Source: Candidatus Stygibacter frigidus
Lineage (GTDB): Bacteria > Cloacimonadota > Cloacimonadia > Cloacimonadales > TCS61
Length of the DNA stretch: 7,092 nucleotides
Direction: 5' to 3'
NCBI GenBank assembly: GCA_030765325.1
Contig: JAVCCT010000236.1
Coordinates: 1-7,092, forward strand
The notes under the pieces are model-generated. The model was not told the DNA's origin and made no database searches. It saw nothing but the letters and a program-made list of their open reading frames with translations. How positions within the stretch are numbered: the stretch's first letter is position 1; every line of letters starts with the position of its first letter. The position numbers and the translations under genes are program-made. Positions 6,290 to 7,092 of this stretch are shown piece by piece.

Positions 6290-6712
6290 ATGGGAACACA
6301 ACAAATCTTGTTGATTGTATTGAGTGTGATTATAGTAGGAGTAGCAGTTGCAGTAGGTATTCAGATGTTCAATACCCAGGCAATGAATTCAAATCGTCAG
6401 GCAGTAATAGGTGATTTACAGACACTTGGAGCTCAGATAATGCAGTTTCATCGCACCCCAGCCAGTCAAGGTGGTGGTGGAAATCTGGCTACAGCTTACG
6501 CAATAGCAGACGTAGAAGCATTTCTTGGTTGGTCATCTGCCTCTAACACGACAGACACAGGTACATTTACTTTGGCAGCTCCTGCAGCTGGATCAATATC
6601 AATCACAGGTGTTGGAACAGAGACAGGAACCGACGGATCTGCCAATGTATCAGCAACTTTGACTGTAACTCTGGCAAACGCTTCACCATTATCAACAGCT
6701 ATCGTTAACTAA
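6290..6712 (+). CDS. leaderless type IV pilin-like protein
   Basis: A 140-residue protein with one N-terminal hydrophobic helix (about 5-27), an amphipathic continuation (about 28-54), a conspicuous RTPASQGGGGN segment (55-65) and a Ser/Thr/Gly/Ala-rich, probably beta-strand C-terminal half with no cysteine. The overall plan is that of a small type IV pilin. However, no prepilin peptidase site is present: no charged leader, no Gly-Phe junction and no Glu at mature position 5. The chain begins as though already mature. AGGAGG (6279-6284) lies 5 bases before ATG, the strongest ribosome site here. With the sigma-54 promoter and the hairpins after the stop, this suggests an abundant structural product. 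A PilC/GspF-like gene follows, supporting a pilus or secretion filament role. Alternatives are a minor membrane-anchored subunit or an unrelated single-helix surface protein. Confidence 0.7.
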   Translation: MGTQQILLIVLSVIIVGVAVAVGIQMFNTQAMNSNRQAVIGDLQTLGAQIMQFHRTPASQGGGGNLATAYAIADVEAFLGWSSASNTTDTGTFTLAAPAAGSISITGVGTETGTDGSANVSATLTVTLANASPLSTAIVN

Positions 6713-6730
6713 TTTTTATAATTAGTTAGC
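6704..6730 (+). terminator. AT-rich hairpin overlapping the pilin-like stop codon
   Basis: An 11-pair stem with one G-U pair is formed by 6704-6714 and 6720-6730 around the loop TTTAT. The TAA stop (6710-6712) lies inside the left arm. No T-tract follows. It probably acts with the next hairpin, either to protect the 3' end of the transcript or to assist termination. Confidence 0.45.
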
Positions 6731-6737
6731 ACTGATT

Positions 6738-6761
6738 AGGGGAATGGCATGCCATTCCCCT
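6738..6761 (+). terminator. perfect 24-bp palindrome, probable terminator or attenuator
   Basis: AGGGGAATGGCA is followed directly by its exact reverse complement TGCCATTCCCCT. In RNA this gives a 10-pair GC-containing stem with a CATG loop. Only a short and interrupted T run follows (TTTAGTTG). Termination may therefore be partial, allowing the abundant pilin-like mRNA to end here while some transcripts continue into the PilC-like gene 43 bp downstream. Confidence 0.7.
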
Positions 6762-6803
6762 TTAGTTGCATTAAATAAATTGGTGTAAAAAAAGGTATAG
6801 TAT

Positions 6804-7092
6804 ATGATCAAAGAATTTCGATTTAAAGGTTTAACACCGCAAGGCAGGATGATACAGGGAACTGTATTGGGTCAAAGCAAGCGAGAAGCAAAACGTCAAA
6901 TAGATGAAGTAGCTAAGAAAAACAATGTTAAGATAACTGATATCAATCAGAAATTAAAATTCCGTTATTCGATCAAATTACCTGGAAAGAAGAAAAAGAT
7001 CGAGGGGATTCAAACTGCTTACAGCAAGATGGAAGTGGCAGAAGCTTTGCAGAAGATGGGCTACCGCAATTTCCGGATCGAACCGATCATGG
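6804..7092 (+). CDS. PilC/GspF-like type IV pilus or type II secretion inner-membrane protein, N-terminal fragment
   Basis: Ninety-six codons are open to the window edge. The start, FRFKGLTPQGRMIQGTV (residues 5-21), matches the cytoplasmic N-terminal segment of the PilC/GspF family, which forms the platform that the assembly ATPase works on. A related module follows: I17-x-G-x5-S25-K-x-E28 is matched by I66-x-G-x5-S74-K-x-E77 at identical spacing, so the N-terminal extension is duplicated. A very basic linker (about 50-65) separates the modules. The membrane helices and T2SSF domains that would prove the assignment are beyond the window. AAAAGG (6790-6795) lies 8 bases before ATG, a weak ribosome site compared with the pilin-like gene. 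The gene sits downstream of the pilin-like terminator and may be expressed by readthrough. Confidence 0.65.
   Translation, partial: MIKEFRFKGLTPQGRMIQGTVLGQSKREAKRQIDEVAKKNNVKITDINQKLKFRYSIKLPGKKKKIEGIQTAYSKMEVAEALQKMGYRNFRIEPIM

Noticed and set aside
6540..6640. Further GACAG/GACAC strings in the pilin-like gene
   Set aside because: They lie in Thr/Asp-rich codons within coding sequence downstream of the promoter.
6745..6759. TGGCAT in the palindrome as a sigma-54 -24 element for the PilC-like gene
   Set aside because: The position ten bases after GG reads CC, not GC, and the bases are fully explained by the hairpin.

Overview
The window is low-GC bacterial DNA with Shine-Dalgarno-led genes. 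It looks like a Gram-negative lineage that uses sigma-54 and type IV pilus-type machinery. The gene set, the leaderless pilin-like protein with a GGGG loop and the intergenic repeats remind me of uncultured FCB-group bacteria such as Cloacimonadota. That assignment is from memory and is weak.

Layout. The first 272 bases are the 5' end of a leftward acyl-activating enzyme (AMP-binding superfamily), with a good sigma-70 promoter and a palindrome just upstream. About 700 bases without a convincing gene follow, at 273-972. The left half holds three short repeat families in purine-rich DNA. The right half is AT-rich leader DNA for the next operon.

Bases 973-6149 form a tightly packed rightward signalling operon. 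It encodes a 967-residue six-TM, three-PAS hybrid histidine kinase, a 242-residue soluble kinase-like protein with an unusual H-box, and a 464-residue NtrC-type sigma-54 activator with intact GAFTGA. A possible 53-residue small protein comes last. Successive genes overlap by 1, 11 and 1 bases, which suggests translational coupling.

Downstream is a sigma-54 -24/-12 promoter (6215-6229). It is preceded by a cluster of GACAC elements that lies within the small ORF. The promoter drives a 140-residue pilin-like protein at 6290-6712 that lacks a prepilin leader and has a perfect AGGAGG ribosome site. Two consecutive hairpins follow, and then the start of a PilC/GspF-like inner-membrane platform protein that runs off the window.

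How it may fit together (inference). The membrane hybrid kinase and the soluble kinase-like protein would control phosphorylation of the NtrC-type regulator. The regulator would then activate the adjacent sigma-54 promoter, so the pilin-like protein is made in bulk on demand. This resembles the PilS-PilR-PilA circuit, but with an extra kinase-like protein, a hybrid kinase with three PAS domains and a leaderless pilin-like product.
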